A stretch of DNA of 64,000 nucleotides from an uncultured Lachnospiraceae bacterium (GTDB taxonomy: Bacteria > Bacillota > Clostridia > Lachnospirales > Lachnospiraceae): NCBI GenBank assembly GCA_902761225.1, contig CACWJQ010000017.1:1-64000 (forward strand). The letters are read 5' to 3'. The notes beneath the pieces were generated by a model. That model saw only the letters and a list, made by a program, of their open reading frames with translations. It made no database searches and had not been told where the DNA came from. Positions 50,424 through 60,093 of the stretch are shown in pieces (position 1 is the first letter of the stretch; each line of letters begins with the position of its first letter). Made by a program: the position numbers and the translations under genes.

Positions 50424-52576
50424 ACAGAAAAAATGTATTGAGGAAGATCGCTGTGAGCGCACTCGGATTACTCACAGCAGCAAGTGCGGTATTGTCAGGT
50501 GGCTGTAACGTTACCATGAATACTGTTATGGCAGAGGGGTACTATGATTATATGTCTCTTGAAAGTCTGAGGGATGTATATGATGGAAAGTTCAGGATGG
50601 GAGTTGCCGTACAGGCTATCGATCACTGGGGAGATTCCAGCGCCGAGATAGGCAATGCGTTTAAGGAAGAGTTCATTGATGCGCAGTTCAATTCCATGAC
50701 ATTCGGCAATGAATTCAAGCCCGCCTATAATTTTGATCCGAATTCTGACGGCCTTTTCAAGGTTGACAGGGCAGCAGAGGAGCTGCTTGACTGGGCTGAG
50801 GAGCACAATATGCCCGTCAGAGGACACTGCCTTGTATGGCATTCACAGGTTGATCCTTCCATATTTGCCAAGGATTTCAGGGCTACCGTTAACGGATCTG
50901 CGACCAAGGATTATAACGCTACTCTGGATGATGATTGTCTTGTTGACAGAGCAACACTCCTTAAAAGACTCAAGACCTATATAAACAGCGTGATCGAGTA
51001 TACCTACGCAAACGGATATGCGGATACCATTTATGCATGGGATGTAGTAAACGAGGCTGTTGATGAGGGTAAGGACGACGGACTCAGGAGGAGCTACTGG
51101 TACAGGATAATAGGAGATGACTTCCTTTATTACTGTTTCCTCTATGCAAGAGAGGCTGTTGAGACCAACGCTCCCAAGTATGCAGAGCAGTATGGTCTTG
51201 ATCCAAACGGAGATCTTTCATCCATCAAGCCGGAACTGTATTACAACGATTACAATGAGTGGTTCACCAAGAAGGCAGATACAATAGTCGATGTGCTGAC
51301 AGTAAGACAGTACAACGAGGGACACAGGATGGTTCAGAGCCCTGTTATCAACCCTGACGGTGACGGAACCATCTACGGTGACGGACTTATCGACGGTATC
51401 GGACTTCAGGGTCACCTCACCGCAACAGATTCACTTACACAGTATGCAGCTGCCATAGAAAAGTATGCAGCTGCCATCAATAATCTTCAGGTCACTGAGC
51501 TTGATGTAGGCAAGGCAACCGCCGGAGAGGCAGGAGATTACAGACAGGCCAGGTTCTATTATGATTATTTCATGATGCTTCTTGATGAAGTGGATAAGGG
51601 AGTCAATATCAATTCCGTTACCCTCTGGGGACTTACCGATACATCCTCATGGAGAAAAGAATCAGAGCCCCTTCTCTTTAACACGGATCTTTCACCTAAG
51701 ACTGCATATTATGCAGTGCTCATGGCAGGTAAGGGCGAGGAGTTCGATCTTGTGGATACCTTCGCAAGAGGAAAGGCAGAGGATATCTTCCTTGATTTTG
51801 AGCCCGTTGAGGTGGATGGAAGCTGGTCCAACAGATCTCCTTCCGAACTCGGCTTTGTCAGCCGCGGTGCAGGCCATCAGGCTACAATCATGCTGAAGAT
51901 GAAGGAGAATCATACACCTGATGCCAGGACCGGATTTTCACTTCAGGTGAGAAGAGAAGCGGTTGATGCGACTCTGAGATATGATATCTCCAGATTTATC
52001 GGACATACCATAACCGTTTCATATTATATCAAGTCACAGGATCAGACCCTTACCATGGGCGTTGATGGCTTTGATGATGCGGGAAGCGTATCCTTCGATA
52101 CACCTGAATTTGACTGGACTCTTATAGAGACTACGCTGAAACTTCCCGAGGATCTTGATTCCGCAGGATTGTATTTCGAAACTGATGGTTCCGGAGAGTT
52201 CCTCATCGATGACTTTGAGATCAAACTTGCAGATGACCTTCAGATGGATAACGGCTTTGCCGGAGGTGCTGAAGAGGTGGCGTCTGATGAAGGCGCATCT
52301 GCTGCGACGGACGGAGAGGGAACTCAGGAGACCGCACAGACAGGACTCCAGTCTCATCATATACTCGGAATCCTGGTGATCCTTGCGGCAGCAGCTTACG
52401 TGGTTGCAACCGTACTCCTTTCCGAGAACAGGGAAGATGAGTCTAAGGATAGCAGGAAGGACGGTAAGGCAGATACTAAGACCGCAAATAAAACAGGCAG
52501 TAAGTCAGATAGCAAGCCTGCTGATAAAGGCAAAAAGACAGGCGGAAACAAAGGCGGTAAAGGTAAGAAGCAGTAA
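50420..52576 (+). CDS. GH10 endo-beta-1,4-xylanase with C-terminal CBM and membrane anchor
   Basis: A 718-residue xylanase. Signal peptide with possible lipobox (VLSGGC, Cys29). GH10 barrel residues about 45-440 with RGHCLVWHSQ, acid/base Glu212 in WDVVNEAV and nucleophile Glu360 in VTELDVGKA. Residues about 455-610 form a CBM22/CBM4_9-like sandwich (SGEFLIDDFEIKL). A linker leads to a membrane helix (ILGILVILAAAAYVVATVLL) and a highly charged Lys/Asp tail. Both ends can hold the enzyme at the cell surface. Overlaps the upstream U32-like gene by ATGA. Produces xylo-oligosaccharides that the nearby importers may take up. Confidence 0.94.
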   Translation: MNRKNVLRKIAVSALGLLTAASAVLSGGCNVTMNTVMAEGYYDYMSLESLRDVYDGKFRMGVAVQAIDHWGDSSAEIGNAFKEEFIDAQFNSMTFGNEFKPAYNFDPNSDGLFKVDRAAEELLDWAEEHNMPVRGHCLVWHSQVDPSIFAKDFRATVNGSATKDYNATLDDDCLVDRATLLKRLKTYINSVIEYTYANGYADTIYAWDVVNEAVDEGKDDGLRRSYWYRIIGDDFLYYCFLYAREAVETNAPKYAEQYGLDPNGDLSSIKPELYYNDYNEWFTKKADTIVDVLTVRQYNEGHRMVQSPVINPDGDGTIYGDGLIDGIGLQGHLTATDSLTQYAAAIEKYAAAINNLQVTELDVGKATAGEAGDYRQARFYYDYFMMLLDEVDKGVNINSVTLWGLTDTSSWRKESEPLLFNTDLSPKTAYYAVLMAGKGEEFDLVDTFARGKAEDIFLDFEPVEVDGSWSNRSPSELGFVSRGAGHQATIMLKMKENHTPDARTGFSLQVRREAVDATLRYDISRFIGHTITVSYYIKSQDQTLTMGVDGFDDAGSVSFDTPEFDWTLIETTLKLPEDLDSAGLYFETDGSGEFLIDDFEIKLADDLQMDNGFAGGAEEVASDEGASAATDGEGTQETAQTGLQSHHILGILVILAAAAYVVATVLLSENREDESKDSRKDGKADTKTANKTGSKSDSKPADKGKKTGGNKGGKGKKQ

Positions 52577-52632
52577 AGTGCGATGACTCTAAGAGACAGC
52601 AGATAAGATACAGAAAAAGATAAGAATTAAAG

Positions 52633-52669
52633 ATTACCCCCTGCACCGGTTACGGCAGCAGGGGGTAAT
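52633..52669. terminator. Bidirectional hairpin terminator
   Basis: ATTACCCCCTG (52633-52643) and CAGGGGGTAAT (52659-52669) form a perfect 11-base stem around a 15-base loop. It lies between the xylanase and the convergent Rrf2 gene and can serve both. Confidence 0.85.
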
Positions 52670-52726
52670 TTGTATCATTCATGAATTAGTATCCCGGAAG
52701 GATGTATTTGGAGAGCTTCGTTTTTA

Positions 52727-53140
52727 TCAGAAGGGTTCATCCGATAACAGATCTGAGATCCTATATTTTTCAAAGAAGGTCTTAAGCGTCCTGTCGAGTT
52801 CAAGCCACATGGGAAGTGTTCTGCAATAAGTTTTATTCGGACACACTGCGTGGTCATCCGTCACACAGGATACGGGGGTGAAGTTGTCTTCGGTTGCTTT
52901 GATGACGTCCCAGGCTGTGCATTCGAAAGGGTTGACATTCAGCTTGTAGCCTCCGCCCTTGCCACGGATACCCTTTACCATCTTCTCCTTGGCGAGAGCA
53001 CTTATTATAGCTTCAAGATACTTCTTGGATATTCCTTGTCTTTGGGCAATATCCGCAAGAGGTACATATCCGTCTTTATCATGCTCAGCAAGATCGATCA
53101 TAACACTGAGCGCATATCTGCCTTTGGTTGATACAAGCAT
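52727..53140 (-). CDS. Rrf2-family transcriptional regulator
   Basis: A 137-residue winged-helix regulator: MLVSTKGRYALSVMIDLAEH at the N-terminus, then LADIAQRQGISKKYLEAII (recognition helix) and VKGIRGKGGGYKLN (wing). Cys residues in PVSCVTDDHAVCPNKTYC (spacing 7 and 5) resemble the three-Cys cluster site of IscR/NsrR, although the spacing differs, so it may sense iron-sulfur status, oxygen or nitric oxide. A purine-rich GGAGAG lies before the start on the minus strand. Single gene, divergent from folC. Confidence 0.9.
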   Translation of the reverse strand: MLVSTKGRYALSVMIDLAEHDKDGYVPLADIAQRQGISKKYLEAIISALAKEKMVKGIRGKGGGYKLNVNPFECTAWDVIKATEDNFTPVSCVTDDHAVCPNKTYCRTLPMWLELDRTLKTFFEKYRISDLLSDEPF

Positions 53141-53371
53141 AATTTCTCTCCGTAGGTGTATTATCTGTATGCAGCGAATTTCAGGTTACGCCTTTTTTCA
53201 TACACGCAGAATTAATAATACAATGCACAGGCAGCGTTTTCAAGAAAACGGCCGTTAAAAAATTTATATGATCCCTGCCGGAACGATTATGATATGAGTG
53301 ATCTTACTGCATAAATCTAATCCGGAATATGTGTTACAATACATGTATGAATTAACGGAAAGCAAGAAAAT

Positions 53372-54661
53372 ATGAATTATACAGAAGCAAGAAACTATAT
53401 AGAAAACACAGGATCTGCCGGAATCGTCCCCGGAACGGACATTATAAGAGAGCTTCTCGAAAGGCTTGGTAATCCTGAAAAAAAGCTTAATGTGATCCAC
53501 GTTGCGGGTACAAACGGAAAAGGTTCTGTCTGTACCTATCTGGAGTCTGCGCTGCTCGAATGCGGACTTAAGGTGGGAAGGTATGCATCACCATCAGTGT
53601 TCAGATACCTGGAGCGTATAAGACTGGGCGGAGCAGACATAACGGAAGAGCAGTACGCCGGTGCTGTTACCTGTGTAAAGGAAGCCGCTGATCTTATGCG
53701 GATAAAGCCTACGGGGTTCGAGGCAGAGACAGCCGCAGCCTTACTGTTTTTCAGGGAGCAGAATGCTGATGTGGCAATCGTAGAATGCGGAATGGGCGGA
53801 AGGGAAGATGCCACCAATGTATTCGAAGAGCCGCTTGCCACGGTCTTTACACCGGTCAGCATGGACCATATGGCATTTCTTGGGAATACACCTGATGAGA
53901 TAGCCATCAATAAAGCCGGGATCATGAGAAGAGGATGTCCGGCAGTTATAGCTCATATGCCTGAAGTCATATCAGGCGGAAAGAAGTACGATCCGGAGGA
54001 AACTCTGAAAAGGGAAGCCGGTATCAGGGGAGCGGTATGTATCCCCTCAGATGATGATCTTGTTCCGGCCGGCTTTGTCAATCCTCTTCCCGGAGCATAC
54101 CAGCATGATAACCTGAATACGGCACTTCATACCTTAAATGCAATAAAAAACAGTTTACATAATCTGTTCATCGGACATATAATAACAGATGATATCGCCA
54201 TGGACGGGATAAGGAAGGCATGCTGGCCGGGCAGGTATGAAAAGATTAAAATAAACCCTGTTATTATTAGGGACGGAGCCCATAATCCCGGGGCTGCAAG
54301 GGCTCTCAGGGCGGCTTTGGAATCTGATCCCGATCTTCCGAAAACCAGGAAAATACATTTAATAATGGGTGTTTTTAAAGACAAGGATTACGAAGAGATA
54401 CTTCGGATCATGCTTCCGCTTGCGGAGTCCTTTACCGCGATCGATCTTCCGGACAAAAAGAGAGGGCTGCCTTCGGCTAAGCTTGCCGAAGCTGCTGAGA
54501 AAGTCAAAATGGAGACAGAGGATATCTGCGGAGATCTGTCCGTTTGTACAGCGGATAGTCTAAGGGATGCATTGGATAGTGCAGCACCTTCGGAAGAAGA
54601 TGTATATCTGGTATTTGGGTCATTGTCCATAATGCAGCTGTTTGATGATCTGATGGATTAG
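53372..54661 (+). CDS. folC: Bifunctional folylpolyglutamate/dihydrofolate synthase
   Basis: A 429-residue Mur-ligase-family enzyme that adds glutamate to folates. HVAGTNGKGSVCTYLES is the P-loop; ASPSVFRYLERIRLGG is the substrate loop; CGMGGREDATN and the VDxMAFLG-like SMDHMAFLGN follow; PGRYEKI and RDGAHNPGAARAL mark the C-terminal domain. Full length. The start ATG has a weak GGAAAG; an extended -10 (TGT-TACAAT at 53332-53340) precedes it. Cytoplasmic one-carbon metabolism. Confidence 0.92.
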   Translation: MNYTEARNYIENTGSAGIVPGTDIIRELLERLGNPEKKLNVIHVAGTNGKGSVCTYLESALLECGLKVGRYASPSVFRYLERIRLGGADITEEQYAGAVTCVKEAADLMRIKPTGFEAETAAALLFFREQNADVAIVECGMGGREDATNVFEEPLATVFTPVSMDHMAFLGNTPDEIAINKAGIMRRGCPAVIAHMPEVISGGKKYDPEETLKREAGIRGAVCIPSDDDLVPAGFVNPLPGAYQHDNLNTALHTLNAIKNSLHNLFIGHIITDDIAMDGIRKACWPGRYEKIKINPVIIRDGAHNPGAARALRAALESDPDLPKTRKIHLIMGVFKDKDYEEILRIMLPLAESFTAIDLPDKKRGLPSAKLAEAAEKVKMETEDICGDLSVCTADSLRDALDSAAPSEEDVYLVFGSLSIMQLFDDLMD

Positions 54662-54670
54662 TGGTACAAT
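54642..54670 (+). promoter_or_regulatory. Promoter of the S51-EAL fusion gene
   Basis: TTGATG (54642-54647) and TACAAT (54665-54670) with 17 bases between, plus an extended -10 TG at 54662-54663. It overlaps the last codons of folC and lies 50 bases before the ATG. Confidence 0.5.
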
Positions 54671-54719
54671 AAAACATGAGAATTTATGCTCCTTTACACA
54701 CTGTTTTATGGAGTTATGA

Positions 54720-57116
54720 ATGGTTCTTTTTCTTACCAGTTCATTTATAGAATACAAGGATCTCGATAATCCGTTGCCTGTTCACCTGTTGAGCGACAAT
54801 GGTTTTGTTGATAATGTCGCAAAATACTGGGTTGACGGCTCCGGAATCCTTATGATCGCCGCAGATCCTGCTGACGAAAGAACCAATACTCTTACAGCAT
54901 CCAGGATGGCAGAGGCGTTCAGGCTTGCCGGACTGGAGGTGCGCGGGGTCAGTGTCCTTGATAACAGAAATGCAGATCATGCTTTTGATCTGGTCAGGAA
55001 TTCCGATGTCATCATTCTTGCCGGCGGACATGCTCCCACACAGAATGCATTTTTTAAACAGATAGGATTAAAGAAACTGCTTGTAGGCTATCCGGGTATC
55101 ATTATCTCCCTGAGCGCGGGTAGTGTTAACTGTGCTGAAAATGCATATATTTTCCCGGAACTGGAGGGAGAGGCAGATGATCCCGGATTTGAAAGATTTA
55201 CCTCTGGACTGGGACTTACGGATATATCCATAATCCCCCATGGATCCTATTTCAGGAATTACAGGATAGATGGTAAGGACCTCATTAATGACATCATCCT
55301 TCCGGACTCTGCGGGCAGGAAATTCTACCTGATAGAGGATGGAAGCTATTTCCTTATTGACAATGACGTCATAAGATTCAGAGGCCGCGGAGAGGTGCTT
55401 GAAAACGGCACTTTGGGCAAAATTGACACAAGTGTCACTGAAAGTGACTGGAATGCGGTTATGACAGGCGGTTACATCTGCGTGTTTGAAGTGGATGCCG
55501 CTACCGGTGAGACCTGCATGAAATACACCAGTGATTTTTTGAATAAATATGACGTCAGTGTCACAAAAACTGGAAACATTTGGGATTTTATCAGGGACTT
55601 TGCAGCAAAGCTTGTTGTGGAGAAAGAGAGACAGGCTCTGCTGGATCAGATGACCCAAGATAATATAGATTACGAAATTGATACTCTTGGGTCATTCTCC
55701 CGTACCGTACATACCGAAAAGGGCGGGATAAGACGTGCGCTTGATGTGAGGATCAGACCCTTAGAGGACGATCGTTCCAGAAGCATCTGTATCATCCAGG
55801 ATATAACAGAGATGATCGACAGGGACTGGATGACGGATATATTATCCAGAACCGGGTTCCTGAGAGATGCCGATAAATGTATCAGATCGCTTGATCTCAG
55901 CGATGGATATTCCCTTGTCTACACCAATATCCGCGGATTTAAGACGATCAATGATCTTTTCGGCGAAGAGACCGGAGATCTTGTGATCTTCATGGTAAGG
56001 GACAGGATAAAGGAGATCCTTGAGCCGCTTCTGATAGGAAGACTGGACAGTGATCATTTTGTTGCCATAGTTAAGAATGAAAGCCTTAAACCGTCAAAGC
56101 TCAGGCAGCTGTCCCAGATGATATATAAAAGCGCTTATAAGCAGTATGATTTCAGTGTCACCTGCGGAGTGTTCCATATAACGGATATGGGAATATCGGT
56201 TGGACTTATGATAGACAGGGCCAAGCTTGCCGAGTCCAATATTTCCGATACCGATACCGCCCTGTATGGGGAATATACGGATAAGATGAGATCTGAGTAT
56301 GTTAATCATATGATACTGATCTCTGATCTTGGAGAATCGCTGAAGCAGAAGGAGCTGATCTCATTCTTCCAGCCCATAGTTGATACGAGGACCCGTAAGA
56401 TCGTGTCTGCGGAGTCGTTAGTCAGGTGGAGACATCATGATCTTGGAATGGTACCTCCGGGGCTGTTCATACCTGCACTTGAGAAATCCGGCAAGGTTTC
56501 AAGGGTGGATCTGTATATGGCCGAAACGGTATTCGGAATGCTGCTGAAGGATGCAAAGGAAGGTCATCCCATAGTTCCGATCTCCATCAATCTTTCAAGA
56601 GTTGATTTCTATGATCCGTCCCTACTGGACAGGATCAAGGAAATATTGTCGGATAAGGATTTTCCGGAAGGTGCAGCCAAGATAGAGATCACTGAATCGG
56701 CCTACGCCAATCTTGAACGCAACGCTCTTGACTTTCTTAACAGCATGAAGGAGAAGAAGGTCAGGATAATGCTTGATGACTACGGAAGCGGGCTTTCATC
56801 ACTGTCCACTCTCGAGAGTTATGATTTCAATACACTTAAGCTCGATATCGGATTTATCCGCAAGATAGGACGCAGCCTGAGAGCAGAGACGATCATCAGG
56901 TCGACTATCAGCATGGCCCATGAATTTGGTGCCGATGTTATAGCTGAAGGTGTTGAGACGGAAAGGCAGGTCGCATTCCTGGTGGATGCGAAATGTGATA
57001 TGATACAGGGATTTTATTTTTACAGACCCATGCCCGAGGAGGATTTTCGTGATATTCTGCGCAATCCGGCCAAGACACAGATCATGCTGAATGGTGAAGG
57101 GTCAGAAAGGAACTGA
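54720..57116 (+). CDS. Peptidase S51-like / degenerate GGDEF / EAL fusion
   Basis: A 798-residue protein in three parts. Residues 1-235 match peptidase S51 (dipeptidase E-like) with a nucleophile segment ISLSAGSVNCAE (Ser132 as elbow) and IIPHGSYFRNYR (His174). A linker to about 380 resembles a PAS-like domain. The GGDEF-like part (about 380-520) has GRLDSDHFVA where GGDEF belongs and is thus likely inactive. The EAL part (about 540-795) keeps catalytic positions: AESLVRW, ISINLSR, IEITES, LDDYGSG, LKLDIGF, AEGVET and QGFYF, so cyclic di-GMP hydrolysis is plausible. No membrane segments. An S51 domain as sensor for a PDE is unusual. Stops 24 bases before the methyltransferase. Confidence 0.85.
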   Translation: MVLFLTSSFIEYKDLDNPLPVHLLSDNGFVDNVAKYWVDGSGILMIAADPADERTNTLTASRMAEAFRLAGLEVRGVSVLDNRNADHAFDLVRNSDVIILAGGHAPTQNAFFKQIGLKKLLVGYPGIIISLSAGSVNCAENAYIFPELEGEADDPGFERFTSGLGLTDISIIPHGSYFRNYRIDGKDLINDIILPDSAGRKFYLIEDGSYFLIDNDVIRFRGRGEVLENGTLGKIDTSVTESDWNAVMTGGYICVFEVDAATGETCMKYTSDFLNKYDVSVTKTGNIWDFIRDFAAKLVVEKERQALLDQMTQDNIDYEIDTLGSFSRTVHTEKGGIRRALDVRIRPLEDDRSRSICIIQDITEMIDRDWMTDILSRTGFLRDADKCIRSLDLSDGYSLVYTNIRGFKTINDLFGEETGDLVIFMVRDRIKEILEPLLIGRLDSDHFVAIVKNESLKPSKLRQLSQMIYKSAYKQYDFSVTCGVFHITDMGISVGLMIDRAKLAESNISDTDTALYGEYTDKMRSEYVNHMILISDLGESLKQKELISFFQPIVDTRTRKIVSAESLVRWRHHDLGMVPPGLFIPALEKSGKVSRVDLYMAETVFGMLLKDAKEGHPIVPISINLSRVDFYDPSLLDRIKEILSDKDFPEGAAKIEITESAYANLERNALDFLNSMKEKKVRIMLDDYGSGLSSLSTLESYDFNTLKLDIGFIRKIGRSLRAETIIRSTISMAHEFGADVIAEGVETERQVAFLVDAKCDMIQGFYFYRPMPEEDFRDILRNPAKTQIMLNGEGSERN

Positions 57117-57139
57117 TCATTAACAGGATATATGAGATA

Positions 57140-58288
57140 ATGGCTCCATGTCATTTCGGCATGGAGTCTGTACTTAAAAAAGAGATAACGGATCTTGGGT
57201 ACGATGTTACGGGTGTTGCCGACGGAAGGGTCACATTTGAAGGTGACGCTGAGGCTGTAGCAAGAGTAAATATCTGCTCACGTACGGCAGAAAGGCTGCT
57301 CATAAAGGCAGCCTCTTTTACGGCGCGTACATTTGATGAACTGTTTGAAGGTACCAAGGCTGTAAGGTGGGAGGAGTTCATACCTGAAAACGGAAAATTC
57401 TGGATTGCCAAGGCATCCAGCGTCAAGTCTGCACTGTTCAGTCCTTCCGATATCCAGTCCATCGTTAAGAAAGCAATGGTGGATGAACTAAAGGGCGTTT
57501 ATCATACAGACTGGTTTTCGGAGGATGGTGATGCATTTCCCTTCAGAGTTTTCATAATGAAGGACGAAGTAACCATAGGACTTGATACCACCGGAGACTC
57601 GCTGCATAAGAGGGGATACAGGAAGCTTACCGCAAAGGCTCCCATAGCGGAGAATCTTGCCGCAGGTCTTATCATGCTCACTCCGTGGAGAGGAGACCGC
57701 ATACTTGTGGATCCATTTTGCGGAAGCGGGACGATACCCATCGAGGCTGCGATGATGGCTGCCAATATCGCACCCGGAATGAACAGAACGTTTACCGCAC
57801 AGAACTGGAAGCATGTGATCCCGGAACAGGTGTGGAAGGATGCCTTTGAAGAGGCACATGATTCGGTGGTAAGCGTTACGGATACGGATATACAGGGCTA
57901 TGACATCGATGAAGAGATGATCCGCATAGCACGTAAGAATGCGGCGGACGCCGGTGTTGAGAAGATGATACATTTTCAGACCAGAGATGTGGCGGTTCTT
58001 TCCCATCCGAAAAAATACGGCTTTATAATAACCAATCCTCCATATGGTGAAAGACTCATGGATAAGGATGAGGTTGGAAGTCTGTACCGTCTGCTGGGAG
58101 AAAGATACAAGGCACTGGACAGCTGGAGCATGTATGTTATCAGTTCATATGATAAAGTGGAGAACGGCATAGGAAGAAAGGCAGACAAGAACCGCAAGAT
58201 TTATAACGGTATGATGAAGACATACTATTATGAGTTCAGAGGTCCCAAGCCGCCTGCAAGGAAGAAGGACTGTGTGGATACGGAGTGA
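57140..58288 (+). CDS. THUMP-domain class I RNA methyltransferase, RlmL-like
   Basis: A 382-residue SAM-dependent methyltransferase. The N-terminal ferredoxin/THUMP domain opens MAPCHFGMESVLKKEI, and the C-terminal Rossmann domain has DPFCGSGTIPIEAAMMA and the catalytic TNPPYGERL. It likely makes m2G in 23S rRNA. Homologues begin about seven residues earlier (Y-E-x-x-APCHFG), and the frame stays open upstream to codons for NRIYEI, but no ATG, GTG or TTG exists there; an ATT at 57119, six bases after AAAGGA, could be a non-standard start. Given here from the ATG at 57140. Confidence 0.9.
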   Translation: MAPCHFGMESVLKKEITDLGYDVTGVADGRVTFEGDAEAVARVNICSRTAERLLIKAASFTARTFDELFEGTKAVRWEEFIPENGKFWIAKASSVKSALFSPSDIQSIVKKAMVDELKGVYHTDWFSEDGDAFPFRVFIMKDEVTIGLDTTGDSLHKRGYRKLTAKAPIAENLAAGLIMLTPWRGDRILVDPFCGSGTIPIEAAMMAANIAPGMNRTFTAQNWKHVIPEQVWKDAFEEAHDSVVSVTDTDIQGYDIDEEMIRIARKNAADAGVEKMIHFQTRDVAVLSHPKKYGFIITNPPYGERLMDKDEVGSLYRLLGERYKALDSWSMYVISSYDKVENGIGRKADKNRKIYNGMMKTYYYEFRGPKPPARKKDCVDTE

Positions 58289-58292
58289 AAAA

Positions 58293-58883
58293 ATGAAGAG
58301 ACTGGTATTTGCAACAGGCAATATGGGTAAGATGCGTGAGATACGCGAGATCATGGAAGGATGCGGATATGAGATCCTGTCAATGAAGGAAGCAGGCGTA
58401 GATCCCGATATCGTGGAGGACGGTACAACCTTCGAAGAAAATGCCATCATCAAGGCCAGAGCGGTGCATAAGCTTTTACCCAACGATATCGTACTTGCCG
58501 ATGATTCGGGACTTGAAGTTGATGCACTGGGCGGTGAACCCGGAATATACTCTGCAAGATACATGGGAGAGGATACTCCCTATACCATAAAGAACAACAA
58601 CATTATACAGCGTCTTGAGGGCGTTCCCGATGAAGAGAGGACTGCAAGGTTCGTATGCGCCATTGCCGCTATTTTGCCCGACGGAAGTGAAAAGTGTGTG
58701 CGTGAGACTGTTGAGGGACGCATAGGATATGAGGAAAAAGGAGAGTTCGGATTCGGATACGATCCCATATTCTACTGCCCTGAGATAGGATGCTGCACCG
58801 GCGAAATCCCCGAGCTTGAGAAGAACAAGATATCTCACAGAGGCAAGGCATTAAGGAAGATGAGATCGGAGCTGTTCGATTGA
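58293..58883 (+). CDS. rdgB: XTP/dITP diphosphatase
   Basis: A 196-residue Ham1/RdgB-family pyrophosphatase that clears non-canonical purine triphosphates. FATGNMGKMREIREIM is the signature start; EDGTTFEENAIIKA and ADDSGLEVDALGGEPGIYSARY are the metal and substrate blocks; FGFGYDPIFY and ISHRGKALRKM close. ATG 58293 is ten bases after GGAG and 4 bases past the methyltransferase stop. It overlaps the next gene by TTGA. Confidence 0.95.
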   Translation: MKRLVFATGNMGKMREIREIMEGCGYEILSMKEAGVDPDIVEDGTTFEENAIIKARAVHKLLPNDIVLADDSGLEVDALGGEPGIYSARYMGEDTPYTIKNNNIIQRLEGVPDEERTARFVCAIAAILPDGSEKCVRETVEGRIGYEEKGEFGFGYDPIFYCPEIGCCTGEIPELEKNKISHRGKALRKMRSELFD

Positions 58884-59380
58884 AAAAAGTGATCATAGTG
58901 AGTGATACTCACGGCAATAATGACAATTTTCATAAAGTGATGAAGCTCCATCCGGATGCGGAGGCCGTTATCCATTGCGGCGATGTTGAGGGCGGTGATC
59001 TTGATATAAGGAGCAGTGTTGACTGTCCCCTTTATATGGTCGCCGGAAACAATGATTATTTCAATTCGCTTCCCAGAGAACTGGAGGAGAGGATCTTCGG
59101 TCACAAGATATTCATCACACACGGCCATCAGTACAGGGTGTCGGTATCGGCAGAGATGCTGCGCGATGAGGCGGCCTCAAGAGACTGCGATATCGCTTTC
59201 TTCGGACACACTCACAGGCCTGAAGTGTCTTATGGCGGCGGATGCATCTGTGTGAATCCGGGATCGCTTTCCTATCCCAGACAGGAGGGCAGAAAGCCCA
59301 GTTACTGCATTTGGGAGATGGACGATAAAGGACAGGAACACTTCACCATCGCATACCTTAACAACGGAATGATGTGGTGA
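58880..59380 (+). CDS. YfcE/MJ0936-family metallophosphoesterase
   Basis: A 166-residue phosphodiesterase with all metal motifs: SDTHGN (residues 8-13), HCGDVEG, AGNND, THGH and FGHTHRP. Starts with TTG at 58880, overlapping rdgB's TGA; GGAG lies about eight bases before it. The rdgB-yfcE pairing is common in Firmicutes. Cytoplasmic. Confidence 0.93.
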   Translation: MKKVIIVSDTHGNNDNFHKVMKLHPDAEAVIHCGDVEGGDLDIRSSVDCPLYMVAGNNDYFNSLPRELEERIFGHKIFITHGHQYRVSVSAEMLRDEAASRDCDIAFFGHTHRPEVSYGGGCICVNPGSLSYPRQEGRKPSYCIWEMDDKGQEHFTIAYLNNGMMW

Positions 59381-59387
59381 ACCTTAT

Positions 59388-59948
59388 TTATGAAATTCCG
59401 GATACAGAGTTTATAAGAGCTTCTTCAAGTCCGGATTGAACGCCGTTCTTACTTGCGGAGATATAGATAAAGAGTATCCTGTCAGGATTGACTTTGATCA
59501 GGAATGTCTGATGATTGCCATCACTGTCGAAGGTAAGCTGTCTGAAGGTGGTTCCTCCGATGGTAACATCTTTATTAACTATCGTATTGTAGGTCCAGAA
59601 AAGCTTCTCGCTTTGCTGGGCCTCTACATTTTCAACGAACTTATCAGCTGTGAAATCTCCGGGATTATCCTCTGATACAACGATCAATCCCGCAGGAAGA
59701 CTCTCCAGCGCGTACTCCGCTATAAATGAGTCCTTCTCATTCTGAAGTATGCAATAACTGTATGCCACCATATAGTCCGCGCAATCCGTCGGATCTTCCT
59801 TGTATATCATCCCTTCGGTGGGAGTGATCGTTATTCCGAAAGTATTGTTCGTGTAAATTTCATTCTTGACTGTGCCTGCTTTATATCCGCATCCGGTGAT
59901 ACAGAGAAGCATAGTAACAGTAAGCATGACAGAAAGGAATTTTTTCAT
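59388..59948 (-). CDS. Small lipoprotein of unknown function
   Basis: A 186-residue protein with a lipoprotein signal (LLCITGCGY lipobox near residue 20). The mature part has a mixed alpha/beta pattern (TFGITITPTEG, FIAEYALESLPAGLIVV, RILFIYISAS). No named family. Convergent with the preceding phosphoesterase with seven bases between stops, and divergent from the PNPOx-like gene. Confidence 0.8.
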   Translation of the reverse strand: MKKFLSVMLTVTMLLCITGCGYKAGTVKNEIYTNNTFGITITPTEGMIYKEDPTDCADYMVAYSYCILQNEKDSFIAEYALESLPAGLIVVSEDNPGDFTADKFVENVEAQQSEKLFWTYNTIVNKDVTIGGTTFRQLTFDSDGNHQTFLIKVNPDRILFIYISASKNGVQSGLEEALINSVSGIS

Positions 59949-60093
59949 TTTCAGGCCGTCCTTTTTTTATTTTGTAACATTATAACATCTTGAAGTGAAG
60001 AGTGATAGAATCTTAGGTTGAGAGCAGATACTGCAAACATGACATTTGCGGTTACATTCTGTTTAAATGATCAGCCTGAGTAAGGAGCGTAAT

